From positions 2,418,001 through 2,482,000 of the forward strand of contig NZ_CP101497.1 of the NCBI RefSeq assembly GCF_024362325.1: 64,000 bases of DNA, read 5' to 3'. This DNA is from Microcella humidisoli (GTDB lineage Bacteria > Actinomycetota > Actinomycetes > Actinomycetales > Microbacteriaceae). Within the stretch, counting starts at the first letter, position 1. Every line of letters begins with the position of its first letter. The notes under the pieces are model-generated. The model did not search any database, was not told the DNA's origin, and saw only the letters and a program-made list of their open reading frames with translations. A program made the translations under genes and the position numbers. Of the stretch, positions 37,131 through 47,159 are shown one piece after another.

Positions 37131-37547
37131 TCAGGCGCGGACGTCGTCGGCGATCGAGCCGAGCACGCCGTTCACGAAGGGGGCGCTGTCGTCGGTCGAG
37201 AGCACGCTCGCGAGCTCCATGGCCTCGGCGATCGCCACGGCCGTGGGGATCTCGGGGTTGTCGCGCAGCTCCCAGGTGGCCATGCGCAGGATGGCGCGGT
37301 CGACGACGGGCATGCGCGCGAGGGTCCATCCCACGGCGTGCTGCTCGATAAGGGCGTCGATCTCGTGGCGCGCCTCGTCGACACCGCGCACGATCTGCTC
37401 GGCGTACGGCCAGCTCGAGGCGCGCTGCGGCGCCGCGGCTGCCCGGCGAGCCTCATCGCCGAGAACCTCGGCGATCGGCACCTGCCGCACATCGGCGATG
37501 TAGAGCATGTCGAGAGCCCGCTTGCGGGCCTTGCTGCGGGCGCTCAC
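37131..37547 (-). CDS. nusB: Transcription antitermination protein NusB
   Basis: A 138-residue all-helical RNA-binding protein of the rRNA antitermination complex, working with NusE (S10). The N-terminal SARSKARKRALDMLY matches the arginine-rich boxA-binding helix of the family, and the C-terminal DRAILRMATWEL plus FVNGVLGSIADD are characteristic. The GTG start overlaps the efp stop by one base (TAGTG). In relatives it normally neighbours pyrR; here the ssu cassette intervenes. Confidence 0.96.
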   Translation of the reverse strand: MSARSKARKRALDMLYIADVRQVPIAEVLGDEARRAAAAPQRASSWPYAEQIVRGVDEARHEIDALIEQHAVGWTLARMPVVDRAILRMATWELRDNPEIPTAVAIAEAMELASVLSTDDSAPFVNGVLGSIADDVRA

Positions 37548-38110
37548 TACTCGCTGACGCGGCCCAGGTAGTCACCCGACCGGGTGTCGACCTTGACCTT
37601 CGTGCCCGTCTCGAGGAACAGCGGCACCTGGATCTCGTACCCCGTCTCGAGCGTCGCGGGCTTCGTGCCGCCCGTCGAGCGGTCGCCCTGCAGGCCCGGC
37701 TCGGTGTAGGTGACCTCGAGCACGACCGAGGCCGGCAGGTCGAGGTAGAGCGCGGCACCCTCGTTCATGGCGATCGTCACGATCTGGTTCTCGAGCATGA
37801 AGTTCGCGGCATCGCCGACGACCGAGGCCGGCACGGTGACCTGCTCGTAGTCGGTCGTGTCCATGAACACGTAGTCGGCGCCGTCCTGGTACAGGTACTG
37901 GTAGTCGCGGCGGTCGACCGTTGCGAACTCGACCTTGGTGCCCGCGTTGAACGTCTTGTCGACGACCTTGCCGCTCATGACGTTGCGCATCTTCGTGCGC
38001 ACGAAGGCGCCGCCCTTGCCCGGCTTGACGTGCTGGAACTCGATGACGTTCCACAGCTGCCCGTCGAGGTTGAGCACGCTGCCGTTCTTGATGTCGTTCG
38101 TGGTCGCCAT
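37547..38110 (-). CDS. efp: Elongation factor P
   Basis: A 187-residue factor that rescues ribosomes stalled at polyproline stretches. It shows the KOW-like N-terminal domain with the tip loop [11 protein letters not shown], where the modified residue would be the Lys after PGKGG-type context, and two OB domains ending in a YLGRVSE tail. The ATG at 38110 starts [11 protein letters not shown]. It is followed by nusB with a one-base overlap and preceded by aroQ. Confidence 0.97.
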   Translation of the reverse strand: MATTNDIKNGSVLNLDGQLWNVIEFQHVKPGKGGAFVRTKMRNVMSGKVVDKTFNAGTKVEFATVDRRDYQYLYQDGADYVFMDTTDYEQVTVPASVVGDAANFMLENQIVTIAMNEGAALYLDLPASVVLEVTYTEPGLQGDRSTGGTKPATLETGYEIQVPLFLETGTKVKVDTRSGDYLGRVSE

Positions 38111-38176
38111 GAGTTCGAGAGTTCCGTTCCGGTGAGAAGCAGTGGGGTCGGGCACGCGCGAGCGCGCCGCCGCGAA

Positions 38177-38182
38177 AGTCTA
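38177..38182 (-). promoter_or_regulatory. -10 element of efp
   Basis: Minus-strand TAGACT, 67 bases before the efp ATG and 22 bases after the aroQ stop codon. It is identical to the hexamer before pyrR. The -35 is poorly defined. It suggests efp-nusB can be expressed independently of the aro genes. Confidence 0.4.
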
Positions 38183-38204
38183 GTCGACGGGCGCGCGACT
38201 GCCC

Positions 38205-38648
38205 TTACGGCAGGCGCAGCAGGTGGTCGAGCGCGAGGCGGTACGAGCCGAACCCGAAGCCCGCGATGACCCCCGTCGCAACCCCCGAGATGACGCTCGT
38301 GTGCCGGAACTCCTCGCGCGCGTGCGGGTTCGACAGGTGCACTTCGATCACCGGGATGCCCGCCTCGGTCACGAGGGCGACCGCGTCCCGCAGTGCGTAG
38401 CTGTAGTGCGTGAAGGCCGCAGGGTTCAGGATGACCGGCGTGCGAGCATCCACCGCCTCATGCAGCCAGCCGATGAGCTCGGCCTCATCGTTGGACTGTC
38501 GCAGGTCGATCTCGACCCCCTCGGCCGCGGCGCCGAGCTCGGAGCGCAGCTCGTCGAGCGTCGCCGTGCCGTAGATTGCGGGCTCGCGCGTGCCGAGACG
38601 GTTGAGGTTGGGCCCGTTGAGCACGAGCACGCGGGTGACGGCGGTCAT
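38205..38648 (-). CDS. aroQ: 3-dehydroquinate dehydratase, type II
   Basis: Third step of the shikimate pathway. The 147-residue protein is the dodecameric type-II enzyme with LNGPNLNRLGTREP (active-site Asn and flexible Arg loop), the catalytic His-containing NPAAFTHYSYALRDAV and the substrate-binding EVHLSNPHAREEFRH. It lies 25 bases after aroB and completes the aroE-C-K-B-Q block. Confidence 0.97.
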   Translation of the reverse strand: MTAVTRVLVLNGPNLNRLGTREPAIYGTATLDELRSELGAAAEGVEIDLRQSNDEAELIGWLHEAVDARTPVILNPAAFTHYSYALRDAVALVTEAGIPVIEVHLSNPHAREEFRHTSVISGVATGVIAGFGFGSYRLALDHLLRLP

Positions 38649-38673
38649 GGCGTCACCCTACCGGCGCGCGAGC

Positions 38674-39750
38674 TCACTCCCCCACCTCCTGGTAGGCGGC
38701 GAAGAGCATCGACTCGTCGGTGCCGTTGAGCACGCGCGGGCGGGCGACGTCGTCGAGCACGATGAAGCGCAGCATGCCGGCGCGGGTCTTCTTGTCGCGC
38801 TGCATCGTGGCGAGCAGGGTCTTCCAGCGGCCCAGCGGATAGCCGGTCGGCAGCGTCAACGAGGCGAGGATGCGGCGCGTGCGGTCGACCTGCTCGGCCG
38901 GCAGCGAGCCGGCGAGGTGCGAGAGCTCGGCGGCGAAGACCATGCCGATCGCGATCGCCGCGCCGTGCCGCCAGCGGTAGCGCTCGGCGTGCTCGATCGC
39001 GTGGCCGAGCGTGTGCCCGTAGTTCAGGATCTCGCGCTGGCCCTGCTCGGTGAAGTCGTCGCTCACGACGGCGGCCTTGACCCGGATGCTGCGCTCAATG
39101 AGCTCGCGGAAGATCGGGCTCTCGCGGTCGGTCGCGACGCTCACATCGGCCTCGAGCAGCTCGAGGATGACCGGGTCGGCGATGAAACCGCACTTCACGA
39201 CCTCGGCGAACCCCGCGAGGATCTCGTTCTGCGGCAGCTCGGCGAGCAGGTCGAGATCGACGATCACCGCGGAGGGCGCCCAGAACGCACCGACGAGGTT
39301 CTTGCCCTCCGCCGTGTTGATGCCGGTTTTTCCGCCCACGGCGGCGTCGACCATGCCGAGCACGGTCGTCGGAACCTGCACGACCGCGACGCCGCGCAGC
39401 CAGGTGGCGGCGACGAAGCCGGCGAGATCGGTCGTGGCTCCCCCGCCCAGGCCGACCACGGCATCCGTGCGCGTGAAATCGGTCTGGCCCATGATCTGCC
39501 AGCAGAAGGCGGCGACCTCGATGCGCTTCGCGCCCTCAGCATCGGGCACCTCGGCGAGCAGCACCTCGACGCGGCCCGCGAGCTGCTCGCGCAGCGCCTC
39601 GGCCTGCGCGGCGAGCGGCGGAGCATGGATGACGAGCACCTTCGCGGCCGCGGGCGGCAGCACGGCGGCCAGGTCGGCGACCAGTCCGCGGCCGACGCGG
39701 ACGTCGTAGGACGAGGCTCCCGTGACGGGGATGACGGTGATGTCGGTCAT
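38674..39750 (-). CDS. aroB: 3-dehydroquinate synthase
   Basis: Second step of the shikimate pathway, NAD- and metal-dependent. The 358-residue protein has the NAD-binding GGGATTDLAGFVAATW, QVPTTVLGMVDAAVGGKTGIN with the active-site lysine, and the metal ligands in YGHTLGHAIEH. The ATG at 39750 overlaps the aroK stop as ATGA. Confidence 0.98.
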   Translation of the reverse strand: MTDITVIPVTGASSYDVRVGRGLVADLAAVLPPAAAKVLVIHAPPLAAQAEALREQLAGRVEVLLAEVPDAEGAKRIEVAAFCWQIMGQTDFTRTDAVVGLGGGATTDLAGFVAATWLRGVAVVQVPTTVLGMVDAAVGGKTGINTAEGKNLVGAFWAPSAVIVDLDLLAELPQNEILAGFAEVVKCGFIADPVILELLEADVSVATDRESPIFRELIERSIRVKAAVVSDDFTEQGQREILNYGHTLGHAIEHAERYRWRHGAAIAIGMVFAAELSHLAGSLPAEQVDRTRRILASLTLPTGYPLGRWKTLLATMQRDKKTRAGMLRFIVLDDVARPRVLNGTDESMLFAAYQEVGE

Positions 39751-40295
39751 GATCCTCCGGCCGCGGCGGCGCGGTCGCACGCCCACTCGGCAATCTCTTC
39801 GGCGATGTGGTCGATGGGGCGCGACGAGGTGTCCCACGTGGCGACGGCGAGGGCGGTGTAGGTCGGCATCCGGCTCGCGACAAGGTCGACCCAGGCGCCG
39901 ATGCCGTCGCGCACGAGCGGACGGGTCTCGGGGTCGAGCCGCTCGGCGGCCGCCTCGGGGCTGATCGTGAGCAGCACGACCGGCAGGCCATCCACGGCCT
40001 CGGCGATGCTCGGCGTCATGACGGCGCCCCCGCCGAGCGAGACGACCGCGCCGGGCTGCCGCAGCGCTTCCGCGACCGCGTCGGCCTCGAGGGCGCGGAA
40101 CGCGGCCTCCCCCCGCGTCGCGAAGATCTCGGGGATCGGGCCGTTTGCGGCGACGATCTGCTTGTCGGTGTCGATGAACGGTGCTTCGAGGATGCGCCCC
40201 AGGCGCTTGCCGACGCGCGACTTCCCGGCGGCCGGAGGGCCGATGAGCACGACGAGCGGGCCGCGAACGGGCCCGGGTTCGACGGCGTCAGCCAC
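39747..40295 (-). CDS. aroK: Shikimate kinase
   Basis: Phosphorylates shikimate at the 3-hydroxyl. The 182-residue P-loop kinase has Walker A GPPAAGKS (residues 19-26), the shikimate-binding DTDKQI and the GGGAVM loop near residue 91, and a LID region around RPLVRD. The GTG start overlaps the aroC end by eight bases (GTGGCTGA), the same overlap as gltB-gltD. Confidence 0.96.
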   Translation of the reverse strand: MADAVEPGPVRGPLVVLIGPPAAGKSRVGKRLGRILEAPFIDTDKQIVAANGPIPEIFATRGEAAFRALEADAVAEALRQPGAVVSLGGGAVMTPSIAEAVDGLPVVLLTISPEAAAERLDPETRPLVRDGIGAWVDLVASRMPTYTALAVATWDTSSRPIDHIAEEIAEWACDRAAAAGGS

Positions 40296-41493
40296 GACCG
40301 TCGGAGACCGCCGTCGTGAGGGTCGCGGGCATCGCCGCGAGGTAGCCCTCGAAGTTGCGGCGGGTCTCGGCGATCGAGTCGCCCCCGAACTTCTCGAGCA
40401 CGGCCTCGGCGAGCACGAGCGCGACCATGGCCTCGGCGACGACGCCCGCGGCGGGCACGGCGCACACGTCGGAGCGCTGGTGGTGAGCGGGGGCGGCCTC
40501 GCCCGTCGAGGTGTCGACGGTGCGCAGTGCGTGCGGCACGGTCGCGATGGGCTTCATGCCCGCACGCACGCGCAGCACGGTTCCCGTGCTCATGCCGCCC
40601 TCGGTGCCGCCCGCGCGATCGCTCAGCCGCTCAATGCGGCCGTCGTCGACGACGAGCTCGTCGTGCGCGGCCGAGCCACGGCGGCGCGTGGTCTCGAAGC
40701 CGTCGCCGACCTCGACACCCTTGATGGCCTGGATGCCCATGAGCGCAGCGGCGAGCTTGGCGTCGAGACGGCGGTCCCAGTGCACGTAGGAGCCGAGCCC
40801 CGGCGGCACGCCATAGGCGAGCACCTCGACGACGCCGCCCAGGGTGTCGCCCTCCTTGTGGGCCGCGTCGACTTCCGCGACCATGGCCGCGCTCGTCTCG
40901 GGGTGCAGGCACCGCAGCGGATCGGCGTCGAGGCGATCGACGTCGTCGGGCAGCGGCAGGGGCGCGTCATCGGGCACGCGTACCGGCCCGATCGCGAGCG
41001 TGTGGGCGACGAGGCGGATGCCGAGCTCGCCGAGGAACGATCGCGCGACCGCGCCGAGCGCGACGCGCGCCGCCGTCTCTCGCGCACTCGCGCGCTCGAG
41101 CACGGGGCGCGACTCGTCGAATCCGTACTTCTGCATGCCGACGAGGTCGGCGTGGCCGGGGCGCGGCCGCGTGAGCGGCGCACCGCGCGCGCCGGTCAGC
41201 TCGGCCGGGTCGACCGGGTCGGCGCTCATGATGGTCGTCCACTTGGGCCACTCGGTGTTGCCGATGCGTAGGGCGATGGGGCTGCCCATGCTCCGCCCGT
41301 GGCGCACGCCACCCGAGATCGTCAGCTCGTCCTGCTCGAACTTCATGCGGGCACCGCGCCCGTAGCCGAGCTTGCGGCGCTGCATGTCGGCCTGGATGGC
41401 CTCGCGCAGCACGGGCACGCCCGCGGGCATCCCCTCGAGCACGGCGATCAATTCAGGGCCGTGGGATTCCCCGGCGGTCAACCAGCGCAGCAT
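40288..41493 (-). CDS. aroC: Chorismate synthase
   Basis: Final step to chorismate, dependent on reduced FMN. The 401-residue protein has the family signatures [18 protein letters not shown] at the N-terminus, the [15 protein letters not shown] stretch and a C-terminal [16 protein letters not shown]. Chorismate from here feeds TrpE in the same window. The ATG at 41493 is 47 bases past aroE. Confidence 0.98.
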   Translation of the reverse strand: MLRWLTAGESHGPELIAVLEGMPAGVPVLREAIQADMQRRKLGYGRGARMKFEQDELTISGGVRHGRSMGSPIALRIGNTEWPKWTTIMSADPVDPAELTGARGAPLTRPRPGHADLVGMQKYGFDESRPVLERASARETAARVALGAVARSFLGELGIRLVAHTLAIGPVRVPDDAPLPLPDDVDRLDADPLRCLHPETSAAMVAEVDAAHKEGDTLGGVVEVLAYGVPPGLGSYVHWDRRLDAKLAAALMGIQAIKGVEVGDGFETTRRRGSAAHDELVVDDGRIERLSDRAGGTEGGMSTGTVLRVRAGMKPIATVPHALRTVDTSTGEAAPAHHQRSDVCAVPAAGVVAEAMVALVLAEAVLEKFGGDSIAETRRNFEGYLAAMPATLTTAVSDGRG

Positions 41494-41540
41494 GCCCCCA
41501 TCCTCCCATGATCGATGGAGGCAGGATGCCGCGAGCCGCC

Positions 41541-42389
41541 TCAGACGGCGTCGAGCGCCGCGCGCATCGCGGCCTCGACACCCGCCTCATCGCCGAGCGG
41601 CGAATCGGTCTGGCCCGAGACGAAGAACCGCACCTGGCGCACGGCCTGGTGCAGCAGCATGTCGCGCCCCGAGGCCACGCGCCCACCGACCTCGAGCCAC
41701 TGGGCGGCGAGCGGTCCCGGCCAGGGGTGGTAGGTCACGTCGAGCGCGACCGCCGTGGTGCGGGCGTCGAACGGCAACTGCTGGCGCAGACCGACGCCGT
41801 TCGGAAGCGTCCACGCGACCACGTCGGCACCTTCGACGACGTGCTCGAGATCGCCGAGCCGCACCACGTCGAGCTCGAGCCCCAGATCGTCGGCAAGCTG
41901 CGCGAGCGCTGCGGTGCGGGCGGGTTCGCGCACGGCGACGGTTGCGCTGCGCACCCCGAGGCCGTCGAGCGCCACGAGCACCGAGCGGGCCGTGGCTCCC
42001 GCTCCCGCGACGACGGCGTGCCGTGCGTTCTCGAGCCCGGCATCGAGCAGCGACCGCTCGATGCCAGCGACATCGGTGTTGCGCACGATGCGGCGTCCGT
42101 CGTCGGCCAGCAGGAGGGTGTTCGCGGCGCCGGTCAGCGAGACGGCGTCGTCCCATTCGTCGGCGAGACGGTACAGCTCCTCCTTGAGCGGCATCGTCGC
42201 CGACAGCCCCCGCCAGCTGCGGTCGAGACCGTCGACGAAGCCGCGCAGCTCATGCTCGCGCACCTCGTGCCGGTCGTACCGCCAGTCGAGGCCGAGCTGC
42301 CGGTAGGCGGCCGTGTGCAGCACGGGCGAGAGCGAGTGCTCGACGGGGTGCCCGAGCACCCCGAGACGCCTAGGCACAGTAGGCCGCAT
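41541..42389 (-). CDS. aroE: Shikimate dehydrogenase
   Basis: NADPH-dependent reduction of 3-dehydroshikimate. The 282-residue protein has [18 protein letters not shown] for substrate binding, the catalytic Lys in [20 protein letters not shown] and the nucleotide loop GAGATARSV. The start is uncertain: ATG at 42389 (chosen), GTG at 42398 or GTG at 42377 all keep the conserved core. GAGGAG lies within a few bases of the chosen ATG. The start overlaps the end of mltG by 20 bases. Confidence 0.93.
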   Translation of the reverse strand: MRPTVPRRLGVLGHPVEHSLSPVLHTAAYRQLGLDWRYDRHEVREHELRGFVDGLDRSWRGLSATMPLKEELYRLADEWDDAVSLTGAANTLLLADDGRRIVRNTDVAGIERSLLDAGLENARHAVVAGAGATARSVLVALDGLGVRSATVAVREPARTAALAQLADDLGLELDVVRLGDLEHVVEGADVVAWTLPNGVGLRQQLPFDARTTAVALDVTYHPWPGPLAAQWLEVGGRVASGRDMLLHQAVRQVRFFVSGQTDSPLGDEAGVEAAMRAALDAV

Positions 42390-43638
42390 TCTCCTCACTC
42401 GCCCGGCACCAGGCGCGCAGCTGCGCCACGCCCTCCTCGTGCTGCCCGATCGTCTCGGAGAACTTCGTCTCGCCCGTCGCGAGGTTGACCGTCACGAAGA
42501 AGAACCAGGGACCGTCGGCGGGGTTGAGCACCGCGTCGATCGCGACGTCGCCCGGTGCCGCGATCGGCCCGATCGGCAGCCCCTCGATGACGTAGGTGTT
42601 GTACGGGTTGTCGGCATCGAGGGCGTCGCCGCTCGACCACACCGAGCCCGTCTCCCCCGCGCCGTACTGCGTCGACGAATCGAACTCGAGCCGCCAGCCG
42701 TCGGCGAGCCGGTTCTCGATCACGCGCGACACCCGGTAGAAGTCGTCGGCCAGTCGGGCTTCGCGCTGGATGAGCGAGGCCTTCGTCAGCACCGTGTGGC
42801 GATCCTCGACCGCGACCCCTGCCGCATCGAGGCGCGAGAACATCTCGTCGACGAGCGTGCGGATGTGGTCTTCGGCGGTCGTGTTCGGCTCGAAGGTGTA
42901 GGTCGCGGGGAACAGGTAGCCCTCGATGTTCGGGGCGACGTCGGGGATGCCGTAGATCGAGGGATCGGCGATGGCCGCCTCGTAGTCCGCGAGCGGCAGG
43001 CCGGTGCCCGCCGAGAGCGCCTCGATGACCTCACCCGCGCGCAGACCCTCGCGCACGGTGGCGCTCAGCTCCACCTTGTTGGCCGGGTCGAGCAGCGCAT
43101 CCAGCGCCGACTGCGCCGACATCTCCTCCTGCAGGCGGTAGGTGCCCGGGATGAACGCGATGGAGTCGTCCGCGAGCAGCAGATCGTAGAACGCATCGAA
43201 GGTCATGGTCACGCCCTGCTCGACGAGCGACGTCGCGACATCGGCGCCGATCTCTCCCGAGTAGATGGTCACGAGCACCTCCGTGCCGTTCCCGGTGCCC
43301 GCGTAGTCGTTCGGCAGTTCCCAGCCGAGCACCTCGCGCACTTGCTCCTCGTAGTTCGTCCAGACGTACCACGCCCCGGCCGCGGCGATGCCGGCGAGCA
43401 ACGAGAGGATGCCGAGCACGACCCAGGGCCACCGCCGACGTCGGCGCGGCGCGCCACCCGCCGTGCCGCGACCGCGCCCGCCGCCCCGACGCGATTCGCT
43501 CTCGCGCGCGGCCCGACGGCTGGCCGGGGCCTCGCCGTCGCTCGGCGCCGTCGCCGTCGTCGCGGGCGCGCTCGGCGCGGCGCCCGGCTCGCTCGGCTGC
43601 GAGCGGAAGATGGCGTCCCAGGGATCGTTATCGGTCAC
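42370..43638 (-). CDS. mltG: Endolytic transglycosylase MltG
   Basis: A 422-residue single-pass membrane enzyme that cuts nascent glycan strands and probably ends peptidoglycan polymerisation. A disordered, basic, Pro/Ala/Arg-rich cytoplasmic N-terminus (residues 1-69) precedes one membrane helix (about 70-93) and the extracellular YceG-like domain with [10 protein letters not shown] (family catalytic Glu region) and [20 protein letters not shown]. The GTG start overlaps ruvX (GTGA). Confidence 0.95.
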   Translation of the reverse strand: MTDNDPWDAIFRSQPSEPGAAPSAPATTATAPSDGEAPASRRAARESESRRGGGRGRGTAGGAPRRRRRWPWVVLGILSLLAGIAAAGAWYVWTNYEEQVREVLGWELPNDYAGTGNGTEVLVTIYSGEIGADVATSLVEQGVTMTFDAFYDLLLADDSIAFIPGTYRLQEEMSAQSALDALLDPANKVELSATVREGLRAGEVIEALSAGTGLPLADYEAAIADPSIYGIPDVAPNIEGYLFPATYTFEPNTTAEDHIRTLVDEMFSRLDAAGVAVEDRHTVLTKASLIQREARLADDFYRVSRVIENRLADGWRLEFDSSTQYGAGETGSVWSSGDALDADNPYNTYVIEGLPIGPIAAPGDVAIDAVLNPADGPWFFFVTVNLATGETKFSETIGQHEEGVAQLRAWCRASEENAAYCA

Positions 43639-44105
43639 GCGGTCGGTCGTCCTTCGTGCGGCTCGACGAGCGCGCCGGGCGGGTTCCCGGTCGAGCGCTC
43701 GAGGTCGAGGGCGTGCTGGAGCAGGATAACAGCGGCGGCCTGGTCGACCACGGAGCGCGAGTTCTTCGCCGTTCGCCCCGCCTCGCGCAATCCGCGCGCG
43801 GCGCTCACGGTCGTCAACCGCTCATCGACGAGGCGCACGGGCACCGGCAGAACCGCGGCGAGCTGCTCGGCGATGTCGCGCGAGTCGGCCGTCGACGCCG
43901 TCTCGGCGCCGCTGAGCGACAGCGGGACGCCCACGATCACCTCGATCGCCTCGTGCTCCATGACGAGACTCCGGATGCTGCCCACGGGCTCCTCGCGCCG
44001 GGCGAGCGTCTCCACCGGCGTCGCGAGCATGCCGTGCGGGTCGCTGCGCGCGACGCCGACGCGGGCACGGCCCACGTCGATGCCGAGCCGCACGCCCGTG
44101 CGCAC
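43635..44105 (-). CDS. ruvX: Putative pre-16S rRNA nuclease / Holliday junction resolvase-like YqgF
   Basis: A 156-residue RNase H-fold protein starting [14 protein letters not shown], with [25 protein letters not shown] and [13 protein letters not shown] carrying the conserved acidic residues. E. coli YqgF processes the 5' end of 16S rRNA; older names call it a Holliday junction resolvase. The GTG at 44105 is two bases after the alaS stop. The order alaS-ruvX-mltG-aroE is typical for actinobacteria. Confidence 0.94.
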   Translation of the reverse strand: MRTGVRLGIDVGRARVGVARSDPHGMLATPVETLARREEPVGSIRSLVMEHEAIEVIVGVPLSLSGAETASTADSRDIAEQLAAVLPVPVRLVDERLTTVSAARGLREAGRTAKNSRSVVDQAAAVILLQHALDLERSTGNPPGALVEPHEGRPTA

Positions 44106-44107
44106 GA

Positions 44108-46765
44108 TCAGTGCCGCAGCTCGGCCAGCACGGCTTCGATCGCCGCGGGGATCGCCGAGGGGTCGACGCCCCCGCCCTGGGCGAGGTCGTCCTTGCCGCC
44201 GCCGCCGCCGCCGAGCACGCCCGAGGCGGTGCGCGCGAGCGCCCCGGCCTTCGCGCCGGCGTCGCGCGCCGCCGGCGTCGTCGCGACGATGACCGTGGCC
44301 TTGCCCGCGACCTCGGCGGCGAGCACGACGACCGTGGGGCCGTCGTTCAGGCGGCCGCGCACGCTCGTGGCGAGCATCCGCACATCGTCGGCTGACCCCA
44401 GCGCGCCGAGGTTCTCGGCCACGACCGTGTAGCCGCCGAGCGTCGTCGCCGCAGCGACAAGCGCGGGTACGCGTTCGGTCAGGCGCGCCGACTCGTACTG
44501 CGCGATCGTCTTCTCGGCCGCCTTGAGCTGTGCGCTCAGGTCGGCGATGCGGTCGGCGAGTTGGTCGCGCGGCGTCTTGAGCGAACTCGTGAGCTGCTGC
44601 ACGAGCGCGCGCTCGGCGGCGAACTCGCGGAAGGCCTCGAGGCCGACGAGCGCCTCGACGCGGCGGTTGGTCGAGCCGACCGACGATTCGCTGACGAGGC
44701 TGATCATGCCGATCTCGGCCGAGGCTGCCACGTGGGTTCCCGCGCAGAGCTCGCGCGACCACGGGCCGCCGATATCGACGACGCGCACGGTGTCGCCGTA
44801 CTTCTCGCCGAACAGCGCCATCGCGCCGAGCGACTTGGCCTCGTCGAGCGCCATCACGCGCGTCGAGACGGGCAGGTTGTCGCGCACGGCGATGTTGCTG
44901 ATCTCTTCGATCTCGCTGCGGGTCGCCGGGCTGAGCGCCTGGTTCCAGCTGAAGTCGAGGCGCATGTAGCCGGCCTTGTTGTACGAGCCCGACTGGTGCG
45001 CATCGCTGCCGAGCGTCTGCCGCAGCGCCGCGTGGATCACGTGGGTCGCCGAGTGCGCCTGCGTGGCCGAGCGGCGGTAGACCGGGTCGACCTGCGTCGT
45101 CGCGGCATCGCCGACGTGCACCTCGCCCGAGCGCACCTGAACGGTGTGACTGATGAGCCCCTTGACGGGCTTCTGCACGTCGAGCACCTCGAGGTCGAAG
45201 CCGGTGCCGACGATCGCGCCCTCATCGCTGTCCTGACCGCCCGACTCCGCGTAGAGCGTCGTCTCGGCGAGGATCACCTCGGCGATGTCGCCGGCCTGCG
45301 CGACCGGCACGCTCTGGCCGCCGACGAGGATGCCGAGCACCGTCGTCTCGGCCTGCAGCTCGTCGTAGCCGAGGAACGCGGTCTCGCCCGCGGCGCGGAA
45401 CTCGCCGTACACGCCGAGGTCGGCCAGCGCACCCTTCTTCGACTTCGCGTCGGCCTTCGCGCGCGTGCGCTGCTCGGCCATGAGGCGGTCGAACTCGGCG
45501 CGGTCGACCGTGAGGCCGTTCTCCTCGGCCATCTCGAGCGTGAGGTCGAGCGGGAAGCCGAAGGTGTCGTGTAGCTGGAAGACCGTGTCTCCCGGCAGGG
45601 TCGACGCGCCCGACGCGGTCGTCTCGGCCACGGCGAGGTCGAGGATCGTGGTGCCGGCCGCGAGCGTACGCAGGAACGCCTCCTCCTCACCGAGTGCGAG
45701 CCGCGAGACGCGGTCGTAGTGCTCGGTGATCTCGGGGTAGGCGGCGCTCATCGCGTCGCGCGAGGCGGCGAAGAGCACGTCGAAGCTCGGCGCGTCGACC
45801 CCGAGCAACCGCATGGCGCGGATGCTCCGCCGCAGCAGGCGGCGCAAGATGTAGCCCCGGCCCTCGTTGCCCGGTGCGACGCCATCCGTCATGAGCATGA
45901 GGGACGAGCGCACGTGGTCGGCGATGACGCGCATGCGCACGTCGTCGCCGTGGTCGGCGCCGTAGCGGCGCCCGGAGAGCTCGGCCGCGGCATCCAGCAC
46001 CGGACGCACTTGGTCGATCTCGTACATGTTCTCGACGCCCTGCGTGAGGAACGCGACGCGCTCCATGCCCATGCCGGTGTCGATGTTCTTGTTCGGCAGC
46101 TCGCCGAGGATCTCGAAGTCGTTCTTGCCCGTGCCCTCGCCGCGCAGGTACTGCATGAAGACGAGGTTCCAGATCTCGACGTAGCGGTCGTCATCCGTCG
46201 CGGGACCGCCGTCGACGCCGTACGCGGGCCCGCGGTCGAAGAAGATCTCCGAGCAGGGGCCAGCGGGGCCGGGCTGGCCGGTCGACCAGTAGTTGGTGTC
46301 CATGTCGAGGCGCTGAATGCGGTCGTCGGGCAGGCCCGCGATCTTCTTCCAGAGCGCGATGGCCTCGTCATCGTCCTTGTAGACGGTGACCCAGAGGTCC
46401 TTCTCGTCGAAGCCGAGGCCGCCGTCGCTCTGCGACGTCGTCAGCAGCTCCCAGGCGTACCCGATCGCGCCTTCCTTGAAGTAGTCGCCGAACGAGAAGT
46501 TGCCGTTCATCTGGAAGAACGTGCCGTGGCGCGGCGTCTTGCCGACCTCTTCGATGTCGTTCGTGCGGATGCACTTCTGCACGCTCGTCGCGCGCGGGTA
46601 GGGCGCGGGCACGACGCCCGTGAGGTAGGGCACGAACGGCACCATGCCGGCGACCGTGAAGAGCAGCGTCGGGTCGTCGCTGACGAGGGAGGCGGAGGGC
46701 ACGACCGTGTGACCGCGGGTTCCGAAGAACTCGAGCCACCGGCGCTGGATGTCGGCGGTCTGCAT
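44108..46765 (-). CDS. alaS: Alanyl-tRNA synthetase
   Basis: Charges tRNA-Ala; 885 residues. The class-II catalytic domain ([33 protein letters not shown]) is followed by the tRNA-recognition domain, the editing domain with zinc motif [11 protein letters not shown] and CAGTHVAAS, a coiled linker and a C-terminal DHHA1/C-Ala region with [15 protein letters not shown]. The ATG at 46765 lies only 25 bases downstream of a strong intrinsic terminator. Confidence 0.98.
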   Translation of the reverse strand: MQTADIQRRWLEFFGTRGHTVVPSASLVSDDPTLLFTVAGMVPFVPYLTGVVPAPYPRATSVQKCIRTNDIEEVGKTPRHGTFFQMNGNFSFGDYFKEGAIGYAWELLTTSQSDGGLGFDEKDLWVTVYKDDDEAIALWKKIAGLPDDRIQRLDMDTNYWSTGQPGPAGPCSEIFFDRGPAYGVDGGPATDDDRYVEIWNLVFMQYLRGEGTGKNDFEILGELPNKNIDTGMGMERVAFLTQGVENMYEIDQVRPVLDAAAELSGRRYGADHGDDVRMRVIADHVRSSLMLMTDGVAPGNEGRGYILRRLLRRSIRAMRLLGVDAPSFDVLFAASRDAMSAAYPEITEHYDRVSRLALGEEEAFLRTLAAGTTILDLAVAETTASGASTLPGDTVFQLHDTFGFPLDLTLEMAEENGLTVDRAEFDRLMAEQRTRAKADAKSKKGALADLGVYGEFRAAGETAFLGYDELQAETTVLGILVGGQSVPVAQAGDIAEVILAETTLYAESGGQDSDEGAIVGTGFDLEVLDVQKPVKGLISHTVQVRSGEVHVGDAATTQVDPVYRRSATQAHSATHVIHAALRQTLGSDAHQSGSYNKAGYMRLDFSWNQALSPATRSEIEEISNIAVRDNLPVSTRVMALDEAKSLGAMALFGEKYGDTVRVVDIGGPWSRELCAGTHVAASAEIGMISLVSESSVGSTNRRVEALVGLEAFREFAAERALVQQLTSSLKTPRDQLADRIADLSAQLKAAEKTIAQYESARLTERVPALVAAATTLGGYTVVAENLGALGSADDVRMLATSVRGRLNDGPTVVVLAAEVAGKATVIVATTPAARDAGAKAGALARTASGVLGGGGGGKDDLAQGGGVDPSAIPAAIEAVLAELRH

Positions 46766-46789
46766 GAGGGGCTGTGGCGTCCTGAGTCG

Positions 46790-46816
46790 AAAAGGGGCGG
46801 GGCGCGGAGCCCCGCC
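46790..46816 (-). terminator. Intrinsic terminator between the small membrane gene and alaS
   Basis: On the minus strand an eight-base-pair GC stem, GGCGGGGC and GCCCCGCC (46809-46816 and 46796-46803), closes a five-base loop and is followed by CC and TTTT. This is the best-formed Rho-independent terminator in the window. It begins two bases after the stop of the 46819-47046 gene and ends 24 bases before the alaS ATG, where no obvious -10 is present. It may therefore act as an attenuator for alaS. Confidence 0.7.
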
Positions 46817-46818
46817 GG

Positions 46819-47046
46819 CTACTTGAGGCGGCTGGTGAGGTCGGCGATGGTGTCTTCGGCCTCGGCGACGGCGGCACGCAACTCGGCCTCGCGCTGCTTG
46901 TAGCCGTCGACGACGGCCGAGCCGAACTCGCGGGCCTTGGCGTCGACGTCGTCGAAGAACTGCTTGCCCTGCGGGGTCTTCGAGACCTGGTGGGCGGCGA
47001 CGAAGCCGAGCGCAATGCCGACGATGAGCCAGGCGGCGTTCTTCAT
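46819..47046 (-). CDS. Small membrane-anchored protein of unknown function
   Basis: A 75-residue protein with an N-terminal hydrophobic segment (about residues 4-19, AWLIVGIALGFVAAHQV), then KTPQGKQFFDDVDAKAREFG and a charged helix likely to form a coiled coil (residues 49-75). It resembles the short YtxH-like helical proteins of actinobacteria only in general character. The ATG is preceded by GAGGGAGC. It lies between rpsD and alaS with its own TAGGCT -10 upstream and a terminator right after. Real gene likely; function unknown. Confidence 0.75.
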   Translation of the reverse strand: MKNAAWLIVGIALGFVAAHQVSKTPQGKQFFDDVDAKAREFGSAVVDGYKQREAELRAAVAEAEDTIADLTSRLK

Positions 47047-47085
47047 GGGTGCTCCCTCGTGAGAAGTCGGATGTGGTGGGCTCCC

Positions 47086-47091
47086 AGCCTA
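47086..47091 (-). promoter_or_regulatory. -10 element before the small membrane gene
   Basis: Minus-strand TAGGCT, 39 bases upstream of the ATG at 47046 and just after the rpsD terminator hairpin. The same hexamer precedes rpsD. The -35 would fall in the hairpin and is not obvious. Confidence 0.4.
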
Positions 47092-47102
47092 GCGGCCGAA
47101 CG

Positions 47103-47139
47103 CGAACGGGGGCCCGGCCACTGGCCGGACCCCCGTTCG
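47103..47139 (-). terminator. Strong hairpin after rpsD
   Basis: Arms 47103-47119 and 47123-47139 pair over 17 positions with a single A/C mismatch and a three-base loop, 20 bases past the rpsD stop codon. No T-tract follows on the minus strand, so it is a hairpin-only terminator or an mRNA-stabilising element at the end of the rpsD message. Confidence 0.65.
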
Positions 47140-47159
47140 ACGGAGCGTGATGCGAGCGA

